This document shows, piece by piece, positions 9,142 through 17,279 of a DNA stretch of 64,000 nt. This DNA comes from Paraburkholderia sp. CNPSo 3272 (GTDB lineage Bacteria > Pseudomonadota > Gammaproteobacteria > Burkholderiales > Burkholderiaceae), in NCBI RefSeq assembly GCF_024206495.1, contig NZ_JAMBPQ010000006.1, positions 124,001 to 188,000 on the forward strand. The letters run 5' to 3'. Every line of letters begins with the position of its first letter. Position 1 is the first letter of the stretch. Position numbers and translations under genes: made by a program. The notes beneath the pieces were generated by a model. It saw nothing but the letters and a program-made list of their open reading frames with translations, was not told the DNA's origin and ran no database searches.

Positions 9142-10365
9142 CTATGGCTTCTCGTGGGCCCGCCGCGCGAGCGTGCGGGCCGCGACGATCGCGGCCGAGA
9201 ATCCCGAAGCCGCGCCCACCAGCAACGCCCAGCGCGGCCCCCAGTGGTCGGCGACCCACCCCACGATCGGCGCGCCGATGGGTGTGCCGCCCAGCGCCAC
9301 GGCCAGGCGAATCGCCAGCACGCGGCCGCGCATGCCGGGCTCGGTGGAAAGCTGCATGAGGCTGTTGGTTTCGGTGGTGAACGTGAGCGCCGCGATGCCG
9401 ATCATCACGAGCGCGCCGCCAAACCACCAGTAGCCCGGCGCAACCGACGCCAGCAGGCATCCCACCCCGAACGCCGCCGCCGCGAACAGCAGCGAGACAA
9501 AACGCGGATGGCTGCGCCCCGCGCCGAAGAAGGCGCCACTCATGGTGCCCACCGCCATCATGGAAGACAGGAGTCCGTAGCGTCCTGCGTCGGCGTGAAA
9601 GACGTTCACGGCCATCGTCGAGATGAAGATCGGAAAGTTCAGCCCGAAGGTACCGATCAGGAACAGCATGACGAGAATGGCCCGCAGGTCCGGGCGCGCC
9701 CACACGTAGTGGAACCCCGCGGCAATGCCGCCCTTCGCGGGTTGCGCGCGCCTTGCCGAACGCAGCTCGTCCACGCGCAGGCGCGTGAGCGAGATCAGCA
9801 CGGCGACGAACGACAGGCCGTTGAGCAGGAAGGCCCAGCCCACGCCCACCGATGCAATGACGATTCCCGCCACGGCCGGGCCGATCATGCGCGCGGCGTT
9901 GAACGAAGTGGAATTGAGCGCGACGGCATTGGAGAGATCGGCGTCGCCCACCAGCTCCGAGACGAAGGTTTGCCGCACCGGCGCATCGAATGCCGTCGTG
10001 CAGCCGAACAGGAACGCGAACACGTACACGTGCCAAAGCTGCACGAGCCCCGTCGCCGTGAGCACGCCCAGTGCAATGGCAAGCGTTCCGAGCGTGGCTT
10101 GCGTAACCATGAGCAGCTTGCGCTGGTCGAAGTGGTCGGCGGCGAAACCCGACCAGGGCATGAACAGCATTTGCGGCCCGAACTGCAAGCCCATCACGAT
10201 ACCGACTGCGGCCGCGCTGTGATGCGTGAGCCCGGTGAGCACGAGCCAGTCTTGCGCGGTGCGCTGCATCCACGTGCCTACGTTCGAGACGAGCGCGCCA
10301 GCGGACCATACGCGATAGTTGTAAGTCCTGAGCGAACGAAAGAACCCGGAAGCTGGAGCGCCCAT
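9142..10365 (-). CDS. MFS exporter, DHA3/EntS-like
   Basis: This is a 407-residue major facilitator. It starts MGAPASGFFRSLRTYNYRVW, has WMQRTAQDWLVLTGLTHHSA in the first loop region and RGRVLAIRLAVALGGTPIGAP late in the protein, which is the layout of DHA3-type exporters related to EntS. A start at 10365 is chosen because GGCGAGGCGG precedes it; a 48-residue upstream extension overlaps the MarR gene and is not plausible. It lies 14 bases after the MarR stop and is clearly in its operon, so expression should be controlled by that regulator and its palindromic operator. Substrate unknown; drug or siderophore export are possibilities. Confidence 0.88.
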   Translation of the reverse strand: MGAPASGFFRSLRTYNYRVWSAGALVSNVGTWMQRTAQDWLVLTGLTHHSAAAVGIVMGLQFGPQMLFMPWSGFAADHFDQRKLLMVTQATLGTLAIALGVLTATGLVQLWHVYVFAFLFGCTTAFDAPVRQTFVSELVGDADLSNAVALNSTSFNAARMIGPAVAGIVIASVGVGWAFLLNGLSFVAVLISLTRLRVDELRSARRAQPAKGGIAAGFHYVWARPDLRAILVMLFLIGTFGLNFPIFISTMAVNVFHADAGRYGLLSSMMAVGTMSGAFFGAGRSHPRFVSLLFAAAAFGVGCLLASVAPGYWWFGGALVMIGIAALTFTTETNSLMQLSTEPGMRGRVLAIRLAVALGGTPIGAPIVGWVADHWGPRWALLVGAASGFSAAIVAARTLARRAHEKP

Positions 10366-10379
10366 GTGACCGCCTCGCC

Positions 10380-10832
10380 TTAGTCGGCCACGAGCCGCTT
10401 GAGCAGTTCGACTGCGGCGACTAGCTGCTGTTGCTCGGCGGCCGAAAGGCGCGTGTCGATCCTGCGCGAGAGCCAGTCCTGACGCGCCGCCCGCCCCTCC
10501 TTGAGCCACTCGCGAAACGCGTGAGTGAGCGACCAGAGCGTTTGGCGCCCATCATTGGGATCCGGTGCGCCGCTAATATGGCCCGCCGCTTCGAGCGGCG
10601 CGATGAGGGTGCCCATGGACTGCGGGCGCATGCCCTCCGCGCGCGCAAGGCTCGACACAGTCGACGGCCCCTCGCGCTCGAGCCGCTGCAGCACGGCCAT
10701 CTGGGAAGGTGTGAAGTCGCCGAGGATCGCCTGCTCGCGAAAACGGCGACGCAGCTGCCCGACCAGTGCCCGCAGGTCGCCGGCAAGCGCCGCGGCGAGG
10801 TCCGGAGGGGGAGTTTGGGCGCGTTCGGACAT
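10380..10832 (-). CDS. MarR-family transcriptional regulator
   Basis: This 150-residue winged-helix regulator contains LGDFTPSQMAVLQRLEREGP, then STVSSLARAEGMRPQSMGTL as the recognition region and DPNDGRQTLWSLT as the wing. MarR proteins are dimers that repress until they bind a small, often phenolic, ligand. An ATG 16 codons further upstream (10880) exists, but it would put the palindrome at 10853-10878 inside the coding region. The start at 10832 is therefore preferred. It is the first gene of a two-gene operon with the MFS exporter and probably represses both. Confidence 0.9.
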   Translation of the reverse strand: MSERAQTPPPDLAAALAGDLRALVGQLRRRFREQAILGDFTPSQMAVLQRLEREGPSTVSSLARAEGMRPQSMGTLIAPLEAAGHISGAPDPNDGRQTLWSLTHAFREWLKEGRAARQDWLSRRIDTRLSAAEQQQLVAAVELLKRLVAD

Positions 10833-10852
10833 CCCCGCATTGTAGGAGATGT

Positions 10853-10878
10853 GAAGGTAAACTGCAAAGATTACCTTC
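10853..10878. promoter_or_regulatory. Palindromic operator of the MarR/MFS operon
   Basis: The perfect inverted repeat GAAGGTAA, 10-base spacer, TTACCTTC is centred 33 bases upstream of the preferred MarR start. Size and place fit an autoregulatory MarR site. Confidence 0.7.
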
Positions 10879-10886
10879 ATATATCT

Positions 10887-11318
10887 CTACGCGAGGACAG
10901 TGCCGTAAACGCGAACGAGAGGAGGGACGTGGTGATGGTATCGGCTGCGAACGTCATCGGCTCGATGGCGCATTCGTCGGCGGTCTACACCGGAATCCGG
11001 TGCTCGCCCTCGCGCGCGACCCGCTCGCACTTTCCAGCGACGACACGAAAGCGAAGCGCACGAGTACGACAAATCGCAAGAGCAGGCGGCGTTCGACGGC
11101 GACCGCGTGCGCGCGCCCAGCACCGCGTCAGGGTCAGCATGCGGCGCGGCACTCGGCCGGTTCCCCTGCGCCAACGCACGGCTTGCGTCGCATGCCAGAC
11201 CGTCGAGCATCACCTGGGCATGCGCCGCAACCGTCGATGCCGGCAGGCCCGCCACCAGCTCCGCCACGCGCCCGGCCGCCGGCACCACGCTGCCGATCTT
11301 GCTGGATATCCATCTCAT
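10887..11318 (-). CDS. Hypothetical protein, possibly degenerate
   Basis: The open frame of 143 residues begins 28 bases after the DUF2970 gene in the same direction. Its first 45 residues (MRWISSKIGSVVPAAGRVAE, then VAGLPASTVAAHAQVMLDG) look like a real helical protein. The remainder is rich in Arg, Ser and Cys and reads like out-of-frame DNA, so a frameshift near residue 50 is possible. The ribosome site (AAAGCAGG) is weak. I do not recognise a family. Confidence 0.3.
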   Translation of the reverse strand: MRWISSKIGSVVPAAGRVAELVAGLPASTVAAHAQVMLDGLACDASRALAQGNRPSAAPHADPDAVLGARTRSPSNAACSCDLSYSCASLSCRRWKVRAGRARGRAPDSGVDRRRMRHRADDVRSRYHHHVPPLVRVYGTVLA

Positions 11319-11345
11319 ACGCCTGCTTTCGGCAACACCGGATGC

Positions 11346-11552
11346 TCAGAAGCCTTGTGCGGTTCCCGTAGAATGCGCGACCAGCAGCACGACACCCAGT
11401 ATGCAAGCCCCAATCATGGCGGCGAGCACGACCGCCACGAACGGCAGCCACTTGAAGTTCACGCTGGCCAAATCGGCTTCGTGCGACGCGCTTTTACGCA
11501 CACCGAAAAAACTCCAGAGAACCATGCGCATCATTCGAACGAGTTCCATCAT
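11346..11552 (-). CDS. DUF2970 small membrane protein
   Basis: This 68-residue protein has the DUF2970 pattern: MVLWSFFGVRKSASHEADLA followed by a transmembrane helix FVAVVLAAMIGACILGVVLL. DUF2970 proteins are short single-helix inner-membrane proteins of beta- and gammaproteobacteria with no known function. ATG at 11552 follows CCGGAG; a second in-frame Met follows at once. It may be the first gene of a pair with the open frame at 10887-11318. Confidence 0.75.
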   Translation of the reverse strand: MMELVRMMRMVLWSFFGVRKSASHEADLASVNFKWLPFVAVVLAAMIGACILGVVLLVAHSTGTAQGF

Positions 11553-11680
11553 TGACTCCGGTTACGTCGATCAGGTCGATCGGATAGCCAGATCTTCAAC
11601 CTTGCGCACTGACAAAAAAAGCAGCAGTTACGAACGATTCGAGCGATGCAGAAGGTTCACGGCTGCCAGAACCCCATAAA

Positions 11681-11710
11681 GAAACGCCCCGGTACTCGCG
11701 CACCGGGGCG
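11681..11710 (-). terminator. Intrinsic-terminator-like hairpin
   Basis: A perfect 9-bp stem (CGCCCCGGT with ACCGGGGCG, 8-base loop) is followed on the minus strand by TTTCTTT. No annotated minus-strand gene ends here. Confidence 0.55.
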
Positions 11711-11732
11711 AAAGGCTTGCCACGCTACAGGC

Positions 11733-11751
11733 AAAAAGAGCCGCAAGCTCT
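11733..11751 (-). terminator. Short hairpin with T-run
   Basis: The stem AGAGC/GCTCT with loop TTGCG is followed by a run of five T on the minus strand, just upstream of the stronger hairpin at 11685-11710. Together they look like a tandem terminator. Confidence 0.45.
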
Positions 11752-11956
11752 GCGGGTTTAGGTGATGATCCAGGCACTCGCGCAGTAATCCCGGCGCATC
11801 CCGGGAGAACAGACCCGGACTGCGATGCGCACTGGCCGCAATGATCCGCCCTCGCGGGAACCACGTATAGAAGCAGTCGACGCATAATTGACCGTAGCAG
11901 ACCCGATTTCCCGTCCGGCGAGCCGTGAGAAAATTGCTCGAAACCCAAGCCCAGCC

Positions 11957-13399
11957 ATGACCTCTCTGGAAGACCCCGGACGCATGACACGCTATGAACG
12001 CCTCGCGCAGAGCATGGCCGCCCAGATTCGCTCCGGCAACCTGAAGCCGGGCTCGCGCATGCCGTCGCTGCGGCAGATCATTGCGCAGCACGGCGTGAGT
12101 CAGTCCACGGCGGCGCGTGCTTACTACGTGCTCGAACAGTGGGGCCTCGTGCGCGCCGAAGAACGTTCGGGCTACTACGTCGCGCCGCTCTCGAAGCCCA
12201 ACACGGCGGATTCGAGGGCAACGACGGGCGAGAGCGCCACTGTGGATATCAGCGAGCTGGTGTTCTCGGTGCTCGACGCCGCCAAGCGCCCCGGCATCGT
12301 GCCGCTCGGCTCCGCCTTCCCCTCCCCGTTGCTGTTTCCGCTGTCGCGCCTGGCAAAATCGCTGGGCCAGGCCGCGCGCAGCGTGAGCCCGTGGAGCACG
12401 GTGGTCGATCTGCCGCCCGGCAATGAGAACCTGCGCCGACAGATTGCGCTGCGCTACATGCGGGTTGGCATCTCGCAGCCGGCCGAGGACATCATCATCA
12501 CCAACGGCGCGCTGGAGGCGCTCAATCTTTGCCTGATGGCGGTCACGCAGCCCGGCGATATCGTCGCCGTGGAATCGCCGGGCTTTTATGCGGCGCTTCA
12601 GGCGATCGAGCGGCTCGGGCTGCGCGCGGTCGAAATTCCTGTCGATACCGCCACGGGCCTCGACCTCGACGCGCTGGCGCAAGCGCTGGACAAGCACCCC
12701 ATCCGCGCCTGCTGGTTCATGACGAATTTCCAGAACCCCACGGGCGTCACGTTGTCGGCAGAGAAAAAGGAAGCGCTAGTCGAACTGCTCGCGAAACACG
12801 AGGTCCCGCTCATCGAAGACGATGTGTACGGCGAGCTGCACTACGCGCCGAACTATCCGCCGCCGGCCATCGCGTTCGACCGGCGTGGCCTCGTCATGCA
12901 CTGCGGTTCGTTTTCGAAGAACCTGGCGCCCGGTTATCGCGTGGGCTGGGCGAGCGCTGGGCGTTTCGCGGAACGCGTGCAGCGCCTGAAGCTCATGACG
13001 ACGATCTCAGCCAGCATTCCCGCCCAGGCCGGCATTGCCGACTACCTGGAGCATGGCGGCTACGAGCGTCATTTGAAAAAGATCCGGCTGGCCATGCAGA
13101 CGCAGCGCGATGCGATGATCGAGGCGATCCGCCGGTGGCTGCCTGAAGGCACGCAGTACACGCGGCCCGAGGGCGGCTATTTTCTGTGGCTCACGTTTCG
13201 CGAGCGCATCGACGCCATGGCGCTCCATCGTCTCGCGATCGAACGCGGGATCAGTGTCGCGCCCGGCCCGCTCTTTTCCGCGTCACGTGCATTCGAAAAC
13301 TGCATACGGCTCAACTACGGGCATCCCTGGTCGGCGCGCCTCGATGAGGCGATCCGCACACTGGGCGAACTGCTCGTTCATCCCGATGTGTGTGCTTGA
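11957..13399 (+). CDS. MocR-type GntR/aminotransferase transcriptional regulator
   Basis: The 480-residue protein joins an N-terminal GntR winged helix (about 10-78, LKPGSRMPSLRQIIAQHGVS then STAARAYYVLEQWGLV) to a fold-type I aminotransferase domain (about 110-475). The PLP site is intact: NPTGVTLS for the Asn, EDDVYGELHY for the Asp/Tyr and CGSFSKNLAPGYRVGW with the Schiff-base Lys. MocR regulators (PdxR, GabR relatives) sense PLP or an amino-acid-derived ligand. ATG at 11957 is preferred to one 69 bases upstream because the GntR domain starts right after it. No obvious target gene is beside it; the small exported protein downstream is convergent. Confidence 0.92.
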   Translation: MTSLEDPGRMTRYERLAQSMAAQIRSGNLKPGSRMPSLRQIIAQHGVSQSTAARAYYVLEQWGLVRAEERSGYYVAPLSKPNTADSRATTGESATVDISELVFSVLDAAKRPGIVPLGSAFPSPLLFPLSRLAKSLGQAARSVSPWSTVVDLPPGNENLRRQIALRYMRVGISQPAEDIIITNGALEALNLCLMAVTQPGDIVAVESPGFYAALQAIERLGLRAVEIPVDTATGLDLDALAQALDKHPIRACWFMTNFQNPTGVTLSAEKKEALVELLAKHEVPLIEDDVYGELHYAPNYPPPAIAFDRRGLVMHCGSFSKNLAPGYRVGWASAGRFAERVQRLKLMTTISASIPAQAGIADYLEHGGYERHLKKIRLAMQTQRDAMIEAIRRWLPEGTQYTRPEGGYFLWLTFRERIDAMALHRLAIERGISVAPGPLFSASRAFENCIRLNYGHPWSARLDEAIRTLGELLVHPDVCA

Positions 13400-13440
13400 T
13401 CGCGATCGATCGATGCGCGCGGCGCCAGCCCATGGCGACC

Positions 13441-13668
13441 TTAACTGCCAAAGAACAGGTTGCAGTAACTCACCGGGCCCACACAGGTATTGGCGTCCCG
13501 TGCCTGCGTCTTAGCCGGGCGCTGTGGCGCCTGATACGTATTCGCCCGGGACGTATTGGTCTGGGCCGCTTGTTGAACATTCGTCTGCGCGGGAACGAGG
13601 GATTCGGCGTGGACAGCGAAGCTGGCCGACAGCGAACAGGCGAAGAGGACAGCAGTAAGCAATTTCAT
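13441..13668 (-). CDS. Small exported protein with C-terminal Cys pair
   Basis: This 75-residue protein has a signal peptide (MKLLTAVLFACSLSASFAVH, cleavage likely after VHA), a Gln/Thr/Ala-rich, probably disordered middle, and ends in NTCVGPVSYCNLFFGS. The CVGPxSxC ending resembles small exported proteins I associate with Burkholderia, but I know no function for them. The two cysteines could form a disulphide in the periplasm. ATG at 13668 is chosen because the signal peptide begins there and AGAGAG precedes it; a 25-residue upstream extension spoils the signal. Confidence 0.7.
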   Translation of the reverse strand: MKLLTAVLFACSLSASFAVHAESLVPAQTNVQQAAQTNTSRANTYQAPQRPAKTQARDANTCVGPVSYCNLFFGS

Positions 13669-14021
13669 TTCAATCTCTCTAGCAAGGTGATGGAGGCGAT
13701 GCCTCCAGGGAAACAGCCTGGCCAGATTAATCACTTTCACCAATCAAGAGAATCCCGCAACCGCGGGAATGATCCTTCCGTTTTACGGAAGTCATGGAAG
13801 CGGGCCTGCTGAGTAGAACGCGCGAAATCGCAGCAGACAAATGCGGCTCAAATCCACCTTGCGGCCGCCGACGTTCCCGTCGAGATTTGTTCTCGCGACG
13901 CAAGACTCTTTGTCCATGGTGTGTGTTCGCACTCGCAACGGATGCGCCTACAGTGCATCTCCATCGGATCCGTCGATTCGAACGGCCACCCGACCGGCAT
14001 ACCCATACTGCGAGACACACA
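13669..14021. other. Intergenic region with two hairpins
   Basis: Upstream of the small exported protein are two adjacent perfect inverted repeats: TCCCGC/GCGGGA at 13753-13768 (4-base loop) and CTTCCGT/ACGGAAG at 13775-13791 (3-base loop). No convincing gene was seen. The hairpins may be regulatory sites or transcript ends. Confidence 0.4.
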
Positions 14022-14142
14022 ATGAGCACTTCCAAGGTCGTCATCGTCACCGGAGCATCGCAAGGCATCGGTGCCGCATGCTCCCGAAACGCACGCCGCG
14101 CTCGGCGCGATGCATCCGGTCGGTCGCATGGGCGAAATGTAG
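14022..14142 (+). pseudogene. Internally deleted short-chain dehydrogenase (SDR) remnant
   Basis: The ATG at 14022 opens MSTSKVVIVTGASQGIGA, the nucleotide-binding start of an SDR. After about 18 codons the frame shifts and HAPETHAALGAMHPVGRMGE follows, ending at TAG. Both ends match the SDR at 45475-46185 (its start, and its residues near 183-203). About 165 codons of the middle are gone and the true C-terminus is lost. It is a deletion scar of a paralogous gene. Confidence 0.8.
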
Positions 14143-14149
14143 CGTCGAG

Positions 14150-14191
14150 CTAACGCTGGACGAGTTCGACGATTTCGTTGCTCTCGTTCAT
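14150..14191 (-). other. Thirteen-codon mini-ORF with strong ribosome site
   Basis: AAGGAG lies 9 bases before an ATG that opens MNESNEIVELVQR and stops at TAG, right beside the SDR scar. It may be a short peptide, but is more likely the truncated start of a gene lost in the same deletion. Confidence 0.3.
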
Positions 14192-14237
14192 TGCATCACA
14201 CTCCTTATTGATTTCCGCCTCGGTCCGGGAATTTGAC

Positions 14238-14267
14238 GCGGGCTGCACAATCGCTTGCGCAGCCCGC
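14238..14267. terminator. Hairpin between SDR scar and DsbA-like gene
   Basis: A perfect 9-bp stem (GCGGGCTGC/GCAGCCCGC, 12-base loop) lies 26 bases beyond the DsbA-like stop on the minus strand. It has no clear T-run. It probably ends that transcript or acts in both directions. Confidence 0.5.
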
Positions 14268-14292
14268 TTCGAACAACCACGATCCCAAACGA

Positions 14293-14934
14293 TCAGGCAA
14301 GCGGCCCCTCGATCTCATTGAGCCTTTCTTCGAGTGCGTTGACGCTCGCATAGCCCGAATGCACGGCGTACGTCCGGCCCTGTTCTTCAAGCATCAAGGT
14401 CGGGAACGACGCGACGCCAAGCGCTCGCGCGCGGGCGAAATCGCGCTGCGTTTCTTCTTTCGTTTCCGCGGCTGCCCATGCCTGGTAGAACGCGTCGGCA
14501 GTCACCTGAATACCGACGGCATCCAGCGCCGTCGCGGCGAGTTCACTCAGCACGTGACCGTCGGTCGTATCCAGCCCTTGCACATAGAACCCGTTCTGCA
14601 GCGCGCGAAACACCGAGAGCAACGCGTCGCCACTGGCGAAGCGGCGCGCCGCCACAACGGCGCGGCACACCGGCTCGGTATCGTAGACGAACCCCTCGCG
14701 CGCCATAAACGCATCGCGGTTGAACGGCAAGCCGCTCAGCGCTTGCACGCGCTGCCAGTGCTGCAGCCGGAAACGCTTGCCGGTTGCGTCGAGAACATCG
14801 GTCGCGCCAGCGCGAATCCCGCCGACCACGATTTCCAGTTTCAGATCCGGCACGCGCGCGACGAGTGACGAAAGCTCCTTGCCAAAACCATAGCACCACG
14901 AACACATCGGATCGCCAACATAGATCAGTTTCAT
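14293..14934 (-). CDS. DsbA-family thioredoxin-fold protein
   Basis: The 213-residue protein starts MKLIYVGDPMCSWCYGFG, placing the redox pair C-S-W-C at about residues 10-13. The cis-Pro region SFPTLMLEEQGR is near residue 182. This layout, with the active site at the very start and no signal peptide, fits cytoplasmic DsbA-family proteins (FrnE or 2-hydroxychromene-2-carboxylate-isomerase-like) rather than periplasmic DsbA. ATG at 14934 is used; a 19-residue upstream extension has no homology feel. It lies 186 bases downstream of the acetolactate synthase gene on the same strand. Function is unknown, perhaps thiol-disulphide exchange or a glutathione-dependent isomerase. Confidence 0.82.
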   Translation of the reverse strand: MKLIYVGDPMCSWCYGFGKELSSLVARVPDLKLEIVVGGIRAGATDVLDATGKRFRLQHWQRVQALSGLPFNRDAFMAREGFVYDTEPVCRAVVAARRFASGDALLSVFRALQNGFYVQGLDTTDGHVLSELAATALDAVGIQVTADAFYQAWAAAETKEETQRDFARARALGVASFPTLMLEEQGRTYAVHSGYASVNALEERLNEIEGPLA

Positions 14935-15120
14935 TCCTGCTCGCTCACATGAAGAGACAACGCGGGGCCCGCAGGACCCCATGCCCCGCATCGCTCCCAG
15001 CCATCGGAATGACTATAGGGCTGCGGCCTGGCTCGATAAACGCCGCAGCCAGAACTTCTTTTGTTACATGGCGGAAAGACGCATTGCGCCTCACGAGCAG
15101 AACGGCGTAGCTGTCCTGGC

Positions 15121-16986
15121 CTAGAACATGTCCGAAGCCGATTGATTCCCTGCACGCGTGCCCTCCGACTCCACTCCATCCCGCGACGCAATGAACGGGC
15201 CGGTGATCATGTCGGAGTAGCTCATGCCAGGCCCGACCATCGGAAACACATCGGCCTCCTGATCGATCATGATTTCGAGGAAAGCGGGACCATCGAACGC
15301 CACAAAAGCCCGAAGCTTGTCCTCGACCTCGCTCAGGACCTCCACGCGCTGCGCGAACTCGAACCCGTCGGCACGCGCGGCCATGACAAAGTCCTTTCGA
15401 TGCAGCGACTTGTCGCTCACGCACAGGCGCCCGTCGTAAAAGAGACGCTGCCACTGCCGGATCATCCCGTCGCCGACATTGTTGAACAGCAGCACTTTGA
15501 CCGGGACGCCATAGGTAGTCGCGGTCTCCAGATCCCCTATATTCATGCGCATGCTGCCGTCACCGTCGATGTCGATCACGAGGGCATCGGGGCGTCCCAT
15601 CTGTGCGCCGATCGCAGCGGGCAGGCCAAAGCCCATCGTTCCCATGCTGCCCGACGTGAGAAAGCTGCGCGGCTCGACGAAGTCGAAGAACTGCGCGGCC
15701 CACATCTGGTGCTGGCCCACGCCCGTGGTGACGATGGCCCGCCCGCCGGTAATCTCGCTTAGCTTTTCCACCACGAACTGCGGCTGAATGAGCGGGCTGG
15801 CGCGGTCATAATTCATCCCGTAGCGCTGTTTCAGCTCCATGATGTGGTCGAGCCACGCCAACGGCGCCTGCACGTGCGTTTCGTGTTGCATCAGCGAAAG
15901 CAGAGCGTCCTTAGCGTCGCCCACGTGAGTCCAGTGCGCGCGCTTGACCTTGTTGATCTCCGCTTCGTCGATATCGATGTGCGCGACATGGCGCGCTCGC
16001 GGCGCAAAGGCGTGCGGGCGGCCGCCGGCGACGCGATCGTCGAATCGCGCGCCCACGGCAATCAGGAAGTCGCAGTCTTCCACCGCGTAGTTCGCGCAAG
16101 CCGCGCCGTGCATGCCCAGCATGCCGAGCCCCAGTTCGTGCTTCACGGATATCGTGCCGAGTCCCATCAGGGTGTTCACCACGGGAATGCGGTAGCGCTC
16201 GGCGAACTGGCGCAATTCCGCCGTGGCGCCGGCGATCATGATGCCGCCGCCCGCGTACAGCAGCGGACGCTTGCTTTGCGCCAGCAAAGCGAAGAACTCG
16301 TGGCGCTTGCTCGCTTCGAGACGCGCGCCCTTCGCTACCTTGCGAAGACGCTCGGAGTAGCCGCGAAACGCCAGCGTGCCGTGCCCTTGCCAGGCGCCGG
16401 TCCAGTTCTGGATGTCTTTGGGCACATCCACCACGACCGGACCGGGACGACCGGTGCGCGCGACCTCGAAGGCCGTTCGCAGCGTCTGTTCGAGCTTGCC
16501 CGGGTCGGTCACCAGAAACACCTGCTTGGCGCACGCCGACATGATGTTGAACACCGGCGCTTCCTGGAAAGCGTCGCTGCCGATCGCGGCACGCGGCACC
16601 TGCCCGCAGATGAGCACCACCGGGACCGAATCGCCATTGCAGTCGGCGATCGGCGTTACCGCGTTGGTTGCGCCGGGACCCGACGTCACCATGAACACGC
16701 CGACCTTTCCGCTCGCGCGCGCGTAGCCCGCGGCCATGAAGCCGGCGGTCTGTTCGTTCGCGGGTACGACGAGGTTGATCTGCCGCTCGGGCTCGCCGGC
16801 GTGCAGTTCGTTGAAACGGAACACCGCGTCGTAGGTCGGCAGGATCGCGCCGCCGCTATAGCCGAACACGGTATCGACACCCTGTTCGCTGAGGACGCGC
16901 AAGATGATGTCGGCGCCCGACATCGGTTCGCCGGGGAGCGGTGCTTTCTGGGAGCTTTCTGGAACAATTTTCGGGATCTGGGTCAT
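15121..16986 (-). CDS. ilvB: Acetolactate synthase, large (catalytic) subunit
   Basis: This 621-residue ThDP enzyme carries MSGADIILRVLSEQGVDTVF and GYSGGAILPTYDAVF at the start and the catalytic Glu in ANEQTAGFMAAGYARA. It also has the FAD-linked middle domain and the ThDP/magnesium motif GDGSMRMNIGDL ending in LLFNN. Acetohydroxyacid synthase condenses pyruvate with pyruvate or 2-oxobutyrate for branched-chain amino acids. No regulatory subunit (ilvN/ilvH) follows; a DsbA-like gene comes next. It may be a second, unlinked copy or a catabolic type. The tail after about residue 595 is longer than usual. Confidence 0.92.
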   Translation of the reverse strand: MTQIPKIVPESSQKAPLPGEPMSGADIILRVLSEQGVDTVFGYSGGAILPTYDAVFRFNELHAGEPERQINLVVPANEQTAGFMAAGYARASGKVGVFMVTSGPGATNAVTPIADCNGDSVPVVLICGQVPRAAIGSDAFQEAPVFNIMSACAKQVFLVTDPGKLEQTLRTAFEVARTGRPGPVVVDVPKDIQNWTGAWQGHGTLAFRGYSERLRKVAKGARLEASKRHEFFALLAQSKRPLLYAGGGIMIAGATAELRQFAERYRIPVVNTLMGLGTISVKHELGLGMLGMHGAACANYAVEDCDFLIAVGARFDDRVAGGRPHAFAPRARHVAHIDIDEAEINKVKRAHWTHVGDAKDALLSLMQHETHVQAPLAWLDHIMELKQRYGMNYDRASPLIQPQFVVEKLSEITGGRAIVTTGVGQHQMWAAQFFDFVEPRSFLTSGSMGTMGFGLPAAIGAQMGRPDALVIDIDGDGSMRMNIGDLETATTYGVPVKVLLFNNVGDGMIRQWQRLFYDGRLCVSDKSLHRKDFVMAARADGFEFAQRVEVLSEVEDKLRAFVAFDGPAFLEIMIDQEADVFPMVGPGMSYSDMITGPFIASRDGVESEGTRAGNQSASDMF

Positions 16987-17279
16987 ACCTGACTCGCACG
17001 GAAACGGGCGCTGATGCGATCAGCGGCCAAACACAACGGATCATTTCCCTTCCGACTCAAGAACAGCGTATGTCCCCTACCAGCTCGTGGACGACGGCTT
17101 CTGCGGGTTCTCCGCTGGAAACACAGTCCACCGGCACTCTTTTGACGTGCGCCTGGCAATACCGTGAGAAAGGGTTCCAATAATTCTGACGACGATTGAA
17201 GCGGCGCGCGTCAGCAATCAGGTCGTCTATAGGCCAGGATGCGTCGCATTCGGGCCACCGCGGCTGACGTCGGCCGCTC
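16987..17279. other. Gap between HMA-like gene and acetolactate synthase
   Basis: This gap of nearly 300 bases probably contains the acetolactate synthase promoter. An 89-codon minus-strand frame (17057-17326) overlaps the HMA-like gene by 47 bases, has no ribosome site and is not supported as a gene. Confidence 0.35.

Larger units (their letters stand above)
11553..11956. other. Intergenic region with two terminator-like hairpins
   Basis: Between the divergent DUF2970 and MocR genes are two hairpins read on the minus strand (11685-11710 and 11737-11751), described separately. All minus-strand frames through 11650-11990 are open for a while but show no family match. Confidence 0.4.

Noticed and set aside
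13753..13791. Paired hairpins as a riboswitch
   Set aside because: The stems are short and simple, with no conserved riboswitch core recognised; noted only as inverted repeats.
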